This document shows positions 43,651 through 54,100 of a stretch of 64,000 nt of DNA, in pieces (the first letter of the stretch is position 1; every line of letters begins with the position of its first letter). The position numbers and the translations under genes were made by a program. The notes under the pieces were generated by a model, which was not told the origin of the DNA, ran no database searches, and saw only the letters and a program-made list of their open reading frames with translations. The DNA lies in assembly GCA_964634885.1 (NCBI GenBank), contig CAZWLN010000002.1, positions 124,001-188,000 on the forward strand, written 5' to 3'. This DNA comes from DAINRZ01 sp964634885 (lineage in GTDB: Bacteria; Bacteroidota; Ignavibacteria; Kapaibacteriales; UBA2268).

Positions 43651-43845
43651 GTTGGACTAATTGTTTGTAAAGAAAGTAAGAAATATCTCACGCAAAGGCG
43701 CAAAGCCCGCAAAGTTAGTGATTATACAAATAGCCCTTAACGAAAGCTCCGCAGAGGCGTCATATTTATAGCACAAAGCAGGCCATACCTCTCCTTTGTT
43801 ACTCCTTCCCCACGGGGAATAATTCCCCTTGGGGAAGGCCGGGAT
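43651..43845. repeat. dispersed element, inverted copy of the 58-59 kb repeats
   Basis: Reading the minus strand, this segment repeats the words found at 58.3-58.9 kb: the CTTTGCGTGCCTTGCGCCTTTG-type phrase (here CGCAAAGGCGCAAAG), the AGCTTTCGTT and ATTTGTATAATCACTAAC words, and the ACTTTCTTTACAAACAATT end. At 43804-43838 a nested palindrome CCTTCCCC/GGGGAAGG encloses GGGGAATAATTCCCC. It is not coding. Confidence 0.7.
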
Positions 43846-43988
43846 GAGGTCAATAGTATGTAAAGTTCTTCAAGTTTGTAAAAAAAGACAGACCCATCGA
43901 TTGCACAAGGGGCAGCTGCTCCTTGTGCACACACATCATATACTCGATGCGCCTGCGAGGTGGAATCCATCATGCAGTAAAAACGAAA

Positions 43989-44013
43989 GAAGGCAGTTCG
44001 ATGAACTGCCTTC
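43989..44013 (-). terminator. terminator-like hairpin for the 44.1 kb gene
   Basis: GAAGGCAGTTC (43989-43999) and GAACTGCCTTC (44003-44013) form a perfect 11-bp stem with a 3-base loop, about 42 bp after the minus-strand stop. The adjoining run on the minus strand reads TTTCGTTTTTA, a weak T-tract. Confidence 0.7.
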
Positions 44014-44054
44014 AAAGTATGTAACTATTTGCATATCCTGGTAACTTTTTCTTC

Positions 44055-46400
44055 TTACCTCATTACGGAGACTTTGCCGGTTGCCGCGCCTGTTGCTGTC
44101 CTCAGTGTATAGAAATAGACACCGGAAGGAACACTTTGGTTGTTCAGGTCATTGGTGTTCCAGGTGAAGCAGTGCCGGCCGGGATCGAGAACTGTGTTGA
44201 CCAGCGTAGAGACAAGTATGCCGCTGCTGTTGTATATGTCAAGTTGTACTCTTTCTTCCGCAGGCAGGTCAAACATGATGTTAACAGTGTTGACGGCAGG
44301 GTTGGGAGCGCACACAAGGCTGCTGTTAATTGTGGTTTCGTCTTCGACGCCGACAAGGCCCCACTCATAGAGCTTAACTGTAGCGTCAACAAGCGGCAAA
44401 TCTTTTATACGGTTGCCGTTATTGAAGTAAAAGTACCTGGACTGGCTCTGGGGAAGGAAATACTCGACGGTACCGGCTTCCGATCCGACAATAGGATTCC
44501 AAGCCTGATACTGTTTCTTACCGGCACAGCTTTCATAGTTTTCCTGGTCAGTGATAAAGAAATTGACTAAACTGCCGGGCGCCTCATTCAGAACATATGC
44601 ACCCTGGTAGTCGTCGATGGCTACATACCAGTAAATATAGTGATTGTCTGTCTTATAGTCGGTAACAATCCTGAAAAGCTTGGATGTGTCAGTATCTTTG
44701 GGTAGCTCCGAGTAGCTTACTTCGGGCATCTTTGTGGGGACCGGTATCTTGAAACTATAAGTTTCACCGGGTGCAGCGTTGTCAACAAGCTTGTATGTTT
44801 GCGATTTTATGTTCGATGAATTGACATAGGCAAAGTATGTGTGGCCACTGTCAACAACGAATTCGCTTTTGCCGTTTATGTCGGAAATGCTGTAGCTGTC
44901 GAAATATGTGTCGGCGCTTAAGACACCGCTTACATACAGGATGACCAGGGCTCCGTCGATGGGTTTATCGGTCGAATCGACGGCATAGATTTTGATCTTG
45001 GCTGTCTGGTGGCAATAGGTATCGGTTACGGGAATGCAAACACCATTGCTTTGGTGACATATTACCGAGCCGAATTTTTTCTTCCAGCCAACGGAATATG
45101 TATATTTATTATAAAAAGAATTATTCACGGGTTCCCACTGCTGCCAGTCCTGGTCCCAGAATTCATTCCAGACGTGGTCGGAAGACATTGCTTCTATGCC
45201 CCGGCAGGGTATCAGGCAGGACCTTGCCGCCGCTGCCGTAATGTCTTCATGCTCGCCGCATCGTCCGATGTGCAGGGAATAGATCCTCAGAGGCTGGTGG
45301 GGACGCTCGACTTTACTGGTAAAGTCCATCACCTCATTGATCCAGTTGGTGATTACCCTCAATGCAGCATTAGGAGATGATGTGTTGCTTTCATCCCATA
45401 GTACGTCACAACGGGCGATGCTGTCTTTGAGGATTGGATAATAGGCGCCAGTGCCGTCGTTCTTCGATTCGGTATAATTAAACATGAATTCTCTCCAAAA
45501 TCTTCCAAGGGGCGGCGCTTTAATATTCAATGTATGGGGCGGATCTTCTATGCCAGTGTTATACTCGGCAGATAGTGGATCGATGTATGAAGGTATTTCG
45601 TCAGTGATTTTCGGGTGGACAATATATAAGTAATAGACATCGCGTGGTACTTCTACTTCCTGGATATTGCCCAGAGTGTCCTTACGCCTGTATTTCACAG
45701 TCGAGTAATAATCCTCATCGACGCCGGGAGTACCGTAGTCGATGATTTCCACATAGTTCAGGCTGCTGTCGTTTTTGTACATTGTAACGGCGTTTTCAAG
45801 GAATAATTGAGGGTAGCTCAATTTGGAACCCAGGAATTGCGGGGAAGAGTTAGCAATGGCATAGCAGACTTCATCGACATAGGGAGCCTGGGCGTTGAGT
45901 ATTACATTGGCGTAAGTGTCCTGTTTTCCGGAAGTAAGTTTTCCAAAGGTGTATTGCAGGACGGGACGTATCCAGGACGGAGCCTTGGCAACGGCAAGAA
46001 CCGCATTGTCTGTAAGTGTGTACGGTAAAAACGGTTCCAGCTTCTTTGTTTCCGTATTGAGCTTTACACCCAGATTGGAGCTTGCGGGCAGAAGTGTGTT
46101 GATCTTATAGCTGTCGATGAGCTTCCAGCCCATATCGATGATAACGGAATCGTCATCGGCTATTCTTTTGATCATCGTGGGCGCTGTGTACCTTTCTGCC
46201 TGGCCTGCAACTTTCAAAGGAACTTTAACTGTGAAACCGGATGTAATGCCTGGCACTGTCGATGGGGGTATATGATCGTCGAGCAGGGTGACATCCGGGC
46301 TGGCTGCCTCTTTCGAATTGCCTGAAGGAACAGGTGTCTGGGCTGTTAATGCTGTGATTGCGATTAGCATAAAAACTAATAAGTAAACGACATGTTTCAT
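44055..46400 (-). CDS. T9SS-sorted transglutaminase-like protein
   Basis: 781 residues with signal peptide (MKHVVYLLVFMLIAITALTAQ). The central region has the transglutaminase-core motif: Cys381 in GRCGEHEDI, His409 in SSDHVWNEFW and a following acidic stretch (DQDWQQWEPVN), matching the Cys-His-Asp triad layout. An Ig/carboxypeptidase-like domain follows (about 470-540), and the C-terminus (PNPAVNTVNIMFDL onward, with DLNNQSVPSGVYFYTL) is a T9SS type A sorting domain. It may crosslink or cleave proteins outside the cell. Terminator hairpin follows. Confidence 0.82.
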   Translation of the reverse strand: MKHVVYLLVFMLIAITALTAQTPVPSGNSKEAASPDVTLLDDHIPPSTVPGITSGFTVKVPLKVAGQAERYTAPTMIKRIADDDSVIIDMGWKLIDSYKINTLLPASSNLGVKLNTETKKLEPFLPYTLTDNAVLAVAKAPSWIRPVLQYTFGKLTSGKQDTYANVILNAQAPYVDEVCYAIANSSPQFLGSKLSYPQLFLENAVTMYKNDSSLNYVEIIDYGTPGVDEDYYSTVKYRRKDTLGNIQEVEVPRDVYYLYIVHPKITDEIPSYIDPLSAEYNTGIEDPPHTLNIKAPPLGRFWREFMFNYTESKNDGTGAYYPILKDSIARCDVLWDESNTSSPNAALRVITNWINEVMDFTSKVERPHQPLRIYSLHIGRCGEHEDITAAAARSCLIPCRGIEAMSSDHVWNEFWDQDWQQWEPVNNSFYNKYTYSVGWKKKFGSVICHQSNGVCIPVTDTYCHQTAKIKIYAVDSTDKPIDGALVILYVSGVLSADTYFDSYSISDINGKSEFVVDSGHTYFAYVNSSNIKSQTYKLVDNAAPGETYSFKIPVPTKMPEVSYSELPKDTDTSKLFRIVTDYKTDNHYIYWYVAIDDYQGAYVLNEAPGSLVNFFITDQENYESCAGKKQYQAWNPIVGSEAGTVEYFLPQSQSRYFYFNNGNRIKDLPLVDATVKLYEWGLVGVEDETTINSSLVCAPNPAVNTVNIMFDLPAEERVQLDIYNSSGILVSTLVNTVLDPGRHCFTWNTNDLNNQSVPSGVYFYTLRTATGAATGKVSVMR

Positions 46401-46668
46401 AATTTTATCCTTATAAATGTTTTTTCAAATTTATTATTCAATTTCCATTTTTCCAATTATTTAAGCAAGATTTTACAATTAAATCCCAAAATAGTATTAT
46501 ACGGTGCCAAATGGAGCCCTGTGATTATTTCGGGTGCGAGGTTGGGGCAGGGTGACTGTTCGCACGTTTTTGAGGCTGATGAATAAAGATGGGTTAGATA
46601 TTAGCATGGAAATTGGGAAGGATTCAACAATTTCATGAATTCAATCCTGAAGTGAAAAAAATAAAAAA

Positions 46669-46688
46669 GGCCGGTTATTGCACCGGCC
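46669..46688 (-). terminator. intrinsic terminator for the 46.7 kb gene
   Basis: GGCCGGT (46669-46675) and ACCGGCC (46682-46688) form a 7-bp stem; upstream on the plus strand is the A-run AAAAAATAAAAAA, giving a T-run on the minus strand. It lies about 36 bp after the minus-strand stop. Confidence 0.75.
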
Positions 46689-46723
46689 CTTATAAAACTC
46701 TATCGAATTCCGATTCCTGTTTA

Positions 46724-49700
46724 TTACTTCACAATTTCAAACATAGCGTAATAATTGTCGTAACCGCTTCTGAGTTTCAGGAAATAGGTTCCGGGCGCAA
46801 GGTGTTTGAGGTTCAGCCCGCTGTTGCCGTCGATAGTGAGGCTGCCTGCTGCGAGCTGTTGACCGGTAACGTCTAGGATCGTATATTCAAACTCGCCTGT
46901 CCTGCTGTCCGGTGTCTTAATTGTAAACTGTCCGTTGTTTGGATTGGGATAGACTGCTATTATGATATTGCTGCCTTTTCCGTCCTCAAAAACGCTGTTT
47001 TCGAAGGTATTGAGAGGTATCTCCATCTGAACGTTACTACCGTAGCCGGCAATGGAAAAATGATTCTCGTACAACTCGTAGCCGATCTTGTCTCCCTTAA
47101 CAACATAGTTTCCGTTGTCGAGGCCCTGCATGATATAGCTTCCCTGGTTATCGCTGAAATCATATTTCCTGACCTTGTCGTTTTCGTCCACAGTGAAAGT
47201 CATGGCGCCGGAGACAGACTTCTTTGCCTGTGGGATGTCCCCGATTTTATCTTCGACACCACCCGTGTAAACCACAACCTCTCCGTGGATCTTGCCGCTG
47301 CCGGTGGACGGAGGCAGTTGTGTTAACCTGACGAGGTGAGGCCCGCTCTGGCTGGAATAATTGATGGTAATCATTTCTGCGTCGAGCCAGGAAATGACCG
47401 CTGTCTTGCCACTCACAAAATATCCGGGGACAAGGTTTGTGTTGTTCGGGACAGCCATAATGACATAGCTGCCGGCAGGCAGGGAACTGAATTCAAAAGA
47501 GCCGTCCGTTTCGATGGCGTCGTAGGTAATGGCGTCGTACAGGCCGCCTTCACCCTGGGCTGTAACGTAAAACAGTACGAGGTAGGACGGGGCATTGGCG
47601 CCGCTTTCGTCAACCACTTTTCCGTATATCTTATTCTGTGCTGTGACTTTCGGCGACAGCCTGAAATTAATATTAGGATTGTCTGTGGTAAGCAATACCG
47701 GTGTGTGTTCGGTGATGTTCGTTACAGCGTCGTAGTACTGTGGTATATAATTCTTGTCGAGTGGAGTGAAGGCCCTGGCAATGAAACTTATATCGTCCGG
47801 CAGTTCAATTGTATAGGTACCGTTGGCGGCAGTGGTGACGGTTTCGTCCAGGCCGCCGCCGATGAAGTCCACCCGGGCGCTGCCGATGGCGTCGCCGTTG
47901 GATGCGTCTTTAACAAAGCCGCCTGCCACAAAAGTCCTGTAAACCGTTACAGGGTATTCTACCGAATCGGTACAGCCGGTCACTGTATTCGTCTTGGCGA
48001 GTTTCAGGATGCCGTTCCGGTAATTGGAAGACCACCTGACGGTAATTACAGGTGTGTTGCTGCCGGTTACTATTTCGCCGCCCTGGACGGACCATACATA
48101 GCGCATGCTGTCTTCCTGCGCAGCCGAATAGGTAATTGTTTTGCCTGACTGTGCCCTCGTAAGGCCTGTAATTGCCATTGAAGGCAATGCATTGATCTCG
48201 ATGTCATATCCGTTGTCGGCGTGCTCCTTCTGAGGCATGGACGACAGCAGCCGGATCCTGTATTTCTTGCCGCTGAGAGTATTATCGGGAATTTTAATGT
48301 TTATTGTACCGGCGTAATTCGCAGTAACAGTACCGATGACAACAGGATTGCTGAAGTAACCGTTTACGCTCGACAACTGAACGGTGAATTTATTACCTGG
48401 CGTGAAGGTATTAGAAACATAGTAGTTAAGGGCCATCTCAGTACCGGCACACAGTGGGCCGGCGATGCCGTAAACTGTTGCTTCATAGGGTTCGACTCCG
48501 TCAATCGTGATGTTCCTGCCGTTGTCGGGACTGACAATCGCAGGGGAAGTGCCGCGGACACGAATCCTGTAGCCGCTTCCGGAAAGGATGTCGTCAGGTA
48601 TCTTAACCGTCATGGCAATCGAACTGTCGGCCTCCACAGTGCCTATTGTTGTCGGATTGGTGAAATCGCCGTTGGCGTCTGACAATTCGGCTATGAATTG
48701 ATTGTCGGAATTGACATTATCATTAAGGTAAACCATAATCGTAAACTGGTCGCCGCCGTTGAGGTTCGACGTGATGGTGCCCATCGTCAGGCTGAGAGTA
48801 CTGAATTTTCTGGTGTCGGTCCAGTCGCCGTCACCGCATCCGTAAACGGGCATCATCCGCCAGAAATACTTCTTTCCCCGCTCGATGCCCAATGGTATAT
48901 ATGTAAACACATTCTGCGGCAGGACTGTGTCTTCTATCATTTCCTCATTGTCGTCATATATCTCCAGGACATAACCGTCAACATTGGTAATCGGTATCCA
49001 CTTCAGGGCTGTGCCGGTGACGAACATTGTCTCGCCGTCGGCAGGATAGACTAATTGAAGGGGGGATTTGTGAATTACACTGAAATTCTTACCATTGTCC
49101 TTGCCGATGACGTATGGAGCCGTACTTATTACCCTGAACCTGTATTTGTCTCCTACAGGGATGTTGTTCGGAAGAGTAATCCTGAAAGTGTCGGAATAAT
49201 TAGCCCGGATGGTGTCGAGGTAGAATGGGCTGGTGAAACTTGCGTTCTTGTCCGACAGTTGCAGGATGTAAGAGTTATCTGTACTGAACGTATCGCTTGC
49301 GGTGAATGGTACTTCAACAACGCTGCCCGGACAGAGCGGTCCTCCGAAGTCTTTCTTGGGTATGGTAACGCCCAGGACTTTGAAAGTATTCTCCTGCAGG
49401 AAAGACCCTCCGGACAGATCGGGCTTGATTAGCTGAACGTTGCAGTAGTATTTGCCTGTCGGCAGGTTGTAGAACGTGTAAAAGGTGTCCTTGCCTGTGT
49501 TGCCTGTTTCCGGGATCCGCCTGTAGCCTGAACCAGTGTGGGAATTGGGTGCCAGCAGGTCTGTTGCGCCGCTTTGCGTTCCTGCCATCACATTATAGGT
49601 ACAGAATGGTGTCATTTGATCCCAGTATATGGTGAGCTTGTTGCCATCCTGGATGTAGTTGTAAGAGTAATTGTAAGAGAAGGTAATGGCTGGAGCCCAA

Positions 49701-50935
49701 ACGCTCTGGTAATACAGTTCGGTAACGGGTTTGCCGGCAGTGTCGATGCCTGAGATGATGCAGTCGAGATAGCCGTCCCTGTTGTAGTCAAAAAACCGTG
49801 TTTGGCCGGAACTGATGCCAATAAGCCGTTCTTCGTTGTCATCCATGCCAAAAATAGTGTTGCCACCGCCGCCGTCGGCTCCCATCGTCATGGCTTTGCC
49901 CGATTTGCCGTTTCCGTTGTCGGTATTCATCTGGGGATAGTAATTCTCATTGTTGTAGATTGGTGTCATCCTGACGCCGGCGTCTGTTTCACCGTGGTAA
50001 ATAAGGTCATAGCCGTAGTCGTCGTGCCTGTCGCCCCAACAGACACTGCCGTTTTTAAGGCCGATGAATTCCTGGCCGGAATTGGTAAGGGTGCCTTTAA
50101 TATTATTATAGAGTACGGCAACGGACTTGCTTCCGTTGAAACCCATCAGGAACAGGTCCTCCCAGCCGTCGTTGTTGTAGTCGCACCAGCCTGCTGCGCT
50201 GCTTTCGACAGGAACGATGTTGGCCGAAGCGTCAACCCAGGCCGTACCGTTGAAACAGAAGATTTTGGAAATCCTCGCGGAACCTGTACTGCCGGTAATC
50301 AACAGGTCGGGGTAGCCGTCCTTGTTGACGTCGGCCTGCTGTATGTCGCCTTTGACAATCCCCGGTAAAGTAAATGTGACTTCGGTGAACGTTCCGTTTG
50401 TGTTTTTGTATATCTTCGTAGCAATTTTTGAATAGGCGTCTTCGCCGCTGATGAGAACATCGAGGTCGCCGTCCCTGTCGTAGTCAATCCACATACACTT
50501 GCCGCCGGACATTCCCCGAAGGGCGGCGCCGATGTCGGTAAACGCACCGGATCCGTCGTTCTTGTATATTTTTGCGACCTTGTCGGAAGTATTGTTCTGT
50601 CCTACGAGCAGAAGATCCACGTCGCCGTCCCTGTCGTAGTCTCCCAGGGAGAGGGAACCGTTCGCAACGCCTTCAAGCGTGCTGTATGCTTCGGTGAAGG
50701 TGCTGCCTGTCAGTTTGTAAACCTTGGTTACTCTTGACGTTCCCGTATAGCCTGAGATGATTATATCATAGTCGTAATCATTGTCGATGTCTCCAATGGC
50801 AATTGAACTGTAGGAAAGGTCGGCAATGGTATTGGCCGCAGGAAGGAAATTAAAGTATGCAGCGTTCAGGGCATTGCCTGCGATGAACAACAAAATTATT
50901 ACCAGGCCAATAAGTTTAAAGTGAGCTATTTTCAT
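46724..50935 (-). CDS. T9SS-sorted FG-GAP/VCBS repeat giant surface protein
   Basis: 1403 residues. Signal peptide MKIAHFKLIGLVIILLFIAGNALN; the first third holds repeated Ca-binding FG-GAP motifs such as DIDNDYDYDIII, DYDRDGDVDLLL and DVNKDGYPDLLI, a beta-propeller of integrin-alpha type (about 35-410). Fibronectin-like and Ig-like domains follow, then two carboxypeptidase-regulatory-like domains (about 1035-1260), and a C-terminal T9SS sorting domain (PNPNNGQFTIK, then LAPGTYFLKL). It is expected to be secreted and attached to the surface; adhesion is possible but not shown. Confidence 0.9.
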   Translation of the reverse strand: MKIAHFKLIGLVIILLFIAGNALNAAYFNFLPAANTIADLSYSSIAIGDIDNDYDYDIIISGYTGTSRVTKVYKLTGSTFTEAYSTLEGVANGSLSLGDYDRDGDVDLLLVGQNNTSDKVAKIYKNDGSGAFTDIGAALRGMSGGKCMWIDYDRDGDLDVLISGEDAYSKIATKIYKNTNGTFTEVTFTLPGIVKGDIQQADVNKDGYPDLLITGSTGSARISKIFCFNGTAWVDASANIVPVESSAAGWCDYNNDGWEDLFLMGFNGSKSVAVLYNNIKGTLTNSGQEFIGLKNGSVCWGDRHDDYGYDLIYHGETDAGVRMTPIYNNENYYPQMNTDNGNGKSGKAMTMGADGGGGNTIFGMDDNEERLIGISSGQTRFFDYNRDGYLDCIISGIDTAGKPVTELYYQSVWAPAITFSYNYSYNYIQDGNKLTIYWDQMTPFCTYNVMAGTQSGATDLLAPNSHTGSGYRRIPETGNTGKDTFYTFYNLPTGKYYCNVQLIKPDLSGGSFLQENTFKVLGVTIPKKDFGGPLCPGSVVEVPFTASDTFSTDNSYILQLSDKNASFTSPFYLDTIRANYSDTFRITLPNNIPVGDKYRFRVISTAPYVIGKDNGKNFSVIHKSPLQLVYPADGETMFVTGTALKWIPITNVDGYVLEIYDDNEEMIEDTVLPQNVFTYIPLGIERGKKYFWRMMPVYGCGDGDWTDTRKFSTLSLTMGTITSNLNGGDQFTIMVYLNDNVNSDNQFIAELSDANGDFTNPTTIGTVEADSSIAMTVKIPDDILSGSGYRIRVRGTSPAIVSPDNGRNITIDGVEPYEATVYGIAGPLCAGTEMALNYYVSNTFTPGNKFTVQLSSVNGYFSNPVVIGTVTANYAGTINIKIPDNTLSGKKYRIRLLSSMPQKEHADNGYDIEINALPSMAITGLTRAQSGKTITYSAAQEDSMRYVWSVQGGEIVTGSNTPVITVRWSSNYRNGILKLAKTNTVTGCTDSVEYPVTVYRTFVAGGFVKDASNGDAIGSARVDFIGGGLDETVTTAANGTYTIELPDDISFIARAFTPLDKNYIPQYYDAVTNITEHTPVLLTTDNPNINFRLSPKVTAQNKIYGKVVDESGANAPSYLVLFYVTAQGEGGLYDAITYDAIETDGSFEFSSLPAGSYVIMAVPNNTNLVPGYFVSGKTAVISWLDAEMITINYSSQSGPHLVRLTQLPPSTGSGKIHGEVVVYTGGVEDKIGDIPQAKKSVSGAMTFTVDENDKVRKYDFSDNQGSYIMQGLDNGNYVVKGDKIGYELYENHFSIAGYGSNVQMEIPLNTFENSVFEDGKGSNIIIAVYPNPNNGQFTIKTPDSRTGEFEYTILDVTGQQLAAGSLTIDGNSGLNLKHLAPGTYFLKLRSGYDNYYAMFEIVK

Positions 50936-51127
50936 AAACTGCTATCCATATATTTATATATTTTTTTTCACAATTTAGTAATATAAAAAAGAATTTTTAA
51001 TTATCCATATAATTGCAAAAATAAAAATATTGTTAAACACTCAATAATACCATATTAATGTAAAAGCAATTTTTTTTAATTTGCTTGTTTTATTATTTGT
51101 ACAAACGAAATTTAGATATTGAAAACT

Positions 51128-54100
51128 ATGGCTTTTAAAAGTCTTGTTAAGATCGTTGCACTATTCTTCCTGACACAGGCAAGCGCCTTGTCGGGAGACT
51201 GGGACAACATTAACGGGCAGATAGACAGTTCGCTTTACTACAATAAATACTACGATGCGGTCCGGCTGTCAGACAGCGCCTTGTCGTTGGCCGGCAGACA
51301 ATTCGGAAAGAAAAGCAGGAATTACTGTGCGGCTCTTGACAAAGTGTTCAGGACGCATTTGCTTACCGGCAAATTTGCAGAAGCCAGGGACTATGCAATA
51401 CAGGATACGATGCTGAGCCGCAGCCTCGACGGCGTCAGCAGTGCCGGTTTCGCCGCCGCCCTGTCCAATCTGGGAGACCTCTACCTGAAAATGGGCAAGG
51501 CTGACAGCGCCATTATCTTCTACAAACGAAGCCATGGTGTGCTGAAAACACTGTCCGGCGACGACAGTCAGGAAATGGCGCAGATACTGAGGCGCCTTGG
51601 TGTGGCTTACAGGACTTCGGGCAGCTTCGAAGAAGCGGAGCCTTTGCTTACCCGGTCTCTCTCCATCGTCGAAGGACTTCAGCCTTCAGGCAGCGTTGAA
51701 CTCACTGAAAACCTGAATGACCTGGCAGTGTTGTACCAGGCTCAGGGCAGGTTTGACCAGGCCGATTCCCTTTTTCACCAGTCTTTGAAGATACTTAAGC
51801 GGCTGTTTACTACGAAAACAACTTACCTTGCCAATACCCTTTACGCTGTTGGCAACCTTTACTACGAATTCAGTTACTATCCGGAAGCTACTCCCTACCT
51901 GGAAGAAGCTCTTACGATATACAGGAACATATACAAAGAAGACCATCCCGACCTTGCCAACGCCATTAACAAGCTCGCTGAGCTTTACGACAGCAGGAAC
52001 AGAACCGAAGAAGCCGGCAAACTCTATCTCGAAGCGCTCGATATGCGTTCCCGCCTCTATGTTGAGGACCACCCCGATGTGGCTGAAAGCCTCAATAACA
52101 TGGCAATATTCTTCGATATGCAGGGTAATACCGAAGAAGCCGGCAAGCTCTATTACCAGGCGCTGGAGATGAACCGCAGGATATATAAAGGTGAGGACAA
52201 CCAGAGCATTGCACTCAACCTGAACAATATCGGCTATTTCCTTCAGAAACTGGCGAAATTCAACGAATCCGAACCTATGTTCAAGGAAGCGCTGAACATG
52301 TACAGAAGGATATACAGAGGCGACCATCCGGAGATTGTCTCGAGCCTCAACAACCTTGCATACCTGTACTTCCAGCTTTCGAAATACGACAGTGTCGAAG
52401 CCTATTACAAAGAGTCCATTGCTATGTCTGCAAGGCTGAACGACGGTGACAACCTTGAGATGGCCAACCTGCTCAACAACCTGGCCAATTTCTACGACAG
52501 CCAGGGCAGGTTCGAAGAAGCTGAGAACCTGTACAATCAATCCCTTTCGATTTACAGGAAATGTACCGGCTCGGACGACCCAAGCCTGGCAAGGACGATT
52601 AACAACCTCGGCGAATTCTACAACAAACTGGGAAGATACTCCGAAGCAGAACTGTTGTTTAAAGAAGCTCTCGGCATGTACCGTAAGCTGTTTACCGAGC
52701 CCCATTCGGAATTGCTTACCAGCATCAACAGCATGGCTTCCTATTACAAAGACCATGCTGATTTCACCGATGCCGAACTGCTCTACAAAGAAGCGCTAAC
52801 AATTGCCCGGAAATTATACAAATCGAACAACCCGAACCTTGCAAAAACACTTAATAACGTTGCCGATTTCTACGACATGCAGGGAAGGCTGGACGAAGCA
52901 TACGGCCTATACCTGGAAGCGTACAATATCAGTAAGGATATATATACGGGAGACAACCCCGAGCAGGCTACCTACCTTAACAGCCTTGCCTCCGTGCTGA
53001 TGGAAAAGAACGAATACGACAGCGCCGGCCGGTATTACAACCAGGCCCTCGAGATCAGGAAGAGGCTCTTTAAGGAAGACCACAACAGCATTGCTTCCAG
53101 TTACGGCAATCTTGCATACCTCTATGAACGCAAGGGAGACATTGCCCGGGCTGAAGACTATCACAAGAAATGCCTGGCAATTAAGAGAAAGATTTTCAGC
53201 GGGGATAATTACGAAACGGCAAACAGCCTGAACAGCCTGGGTACTTTCTATATGATGAACGGGCGCTATCCCGAGGCAAAGCCCCTGCTGACAGAAGCGC
53301 TGGCAATGGCAATACGCCTGTTCAGCAACAATCACCCATACCTGAACTATATGCTTACGGGCATGGGCGATTATTATAACCGTGCCGGGAAGACAGATTC
53401 CAGTTCTTACTATTTCATCGAGGCCCTGAAAGTCGTTAACAGGTTTGTCAATTCCTATTTCCCGTCCCTGAGCGACAGGGAAAAAGCCGTTTTCTGGGAA
53501 GCCAACAACGGAAGCTTCCGGATGTTCAACTCCTTTGTAATGAAGAATTACAAGGCAAAACCCGGACTGGTTTCCGAGATGTATGACAACCAACTCTACA
53601 CAAAAGCATTATTGCTCAACTCCACGAAAAAAGTCAGGGAGAGAATTGCAACGAGTAAAGATACCGCTCTGATTGCAATGCTGAAGAAATGGCAGACCGG
53701 CAGGGAAATAATGGCAAGCCTCTACAGGATGCCCGTCAATTCGCCGCTCAGGAAAAAGATTGACATCGACTCATTAGAATCCATTAATAACGAACTGGAA
53801 AAACAGCTTTCCCGGAAATCGGAGCTGTTCGCAAAAGAATTTGAAAAGGCAGAGCTTACATGGAAAGATGTTAAGAATTGCCTCAAACCCGGTGAAGCTG
53901 CCGTCGAACTTATCAGGCTTACTCTCTTCGACTACAGGCCGATGGCTCCGAATTGCCCTATGAAGAGGCTGGCCCCGGGCGATTCCGTTGTGTATGCTGC
54001 CCTAATCATTAAACCGGACACAAAATCCAATCCCGGAATTGTCTTTCTCGGCAACGGGAACAAGCTGGAAACGGACTTCATCAGGCAGTACCGTAAGGCT

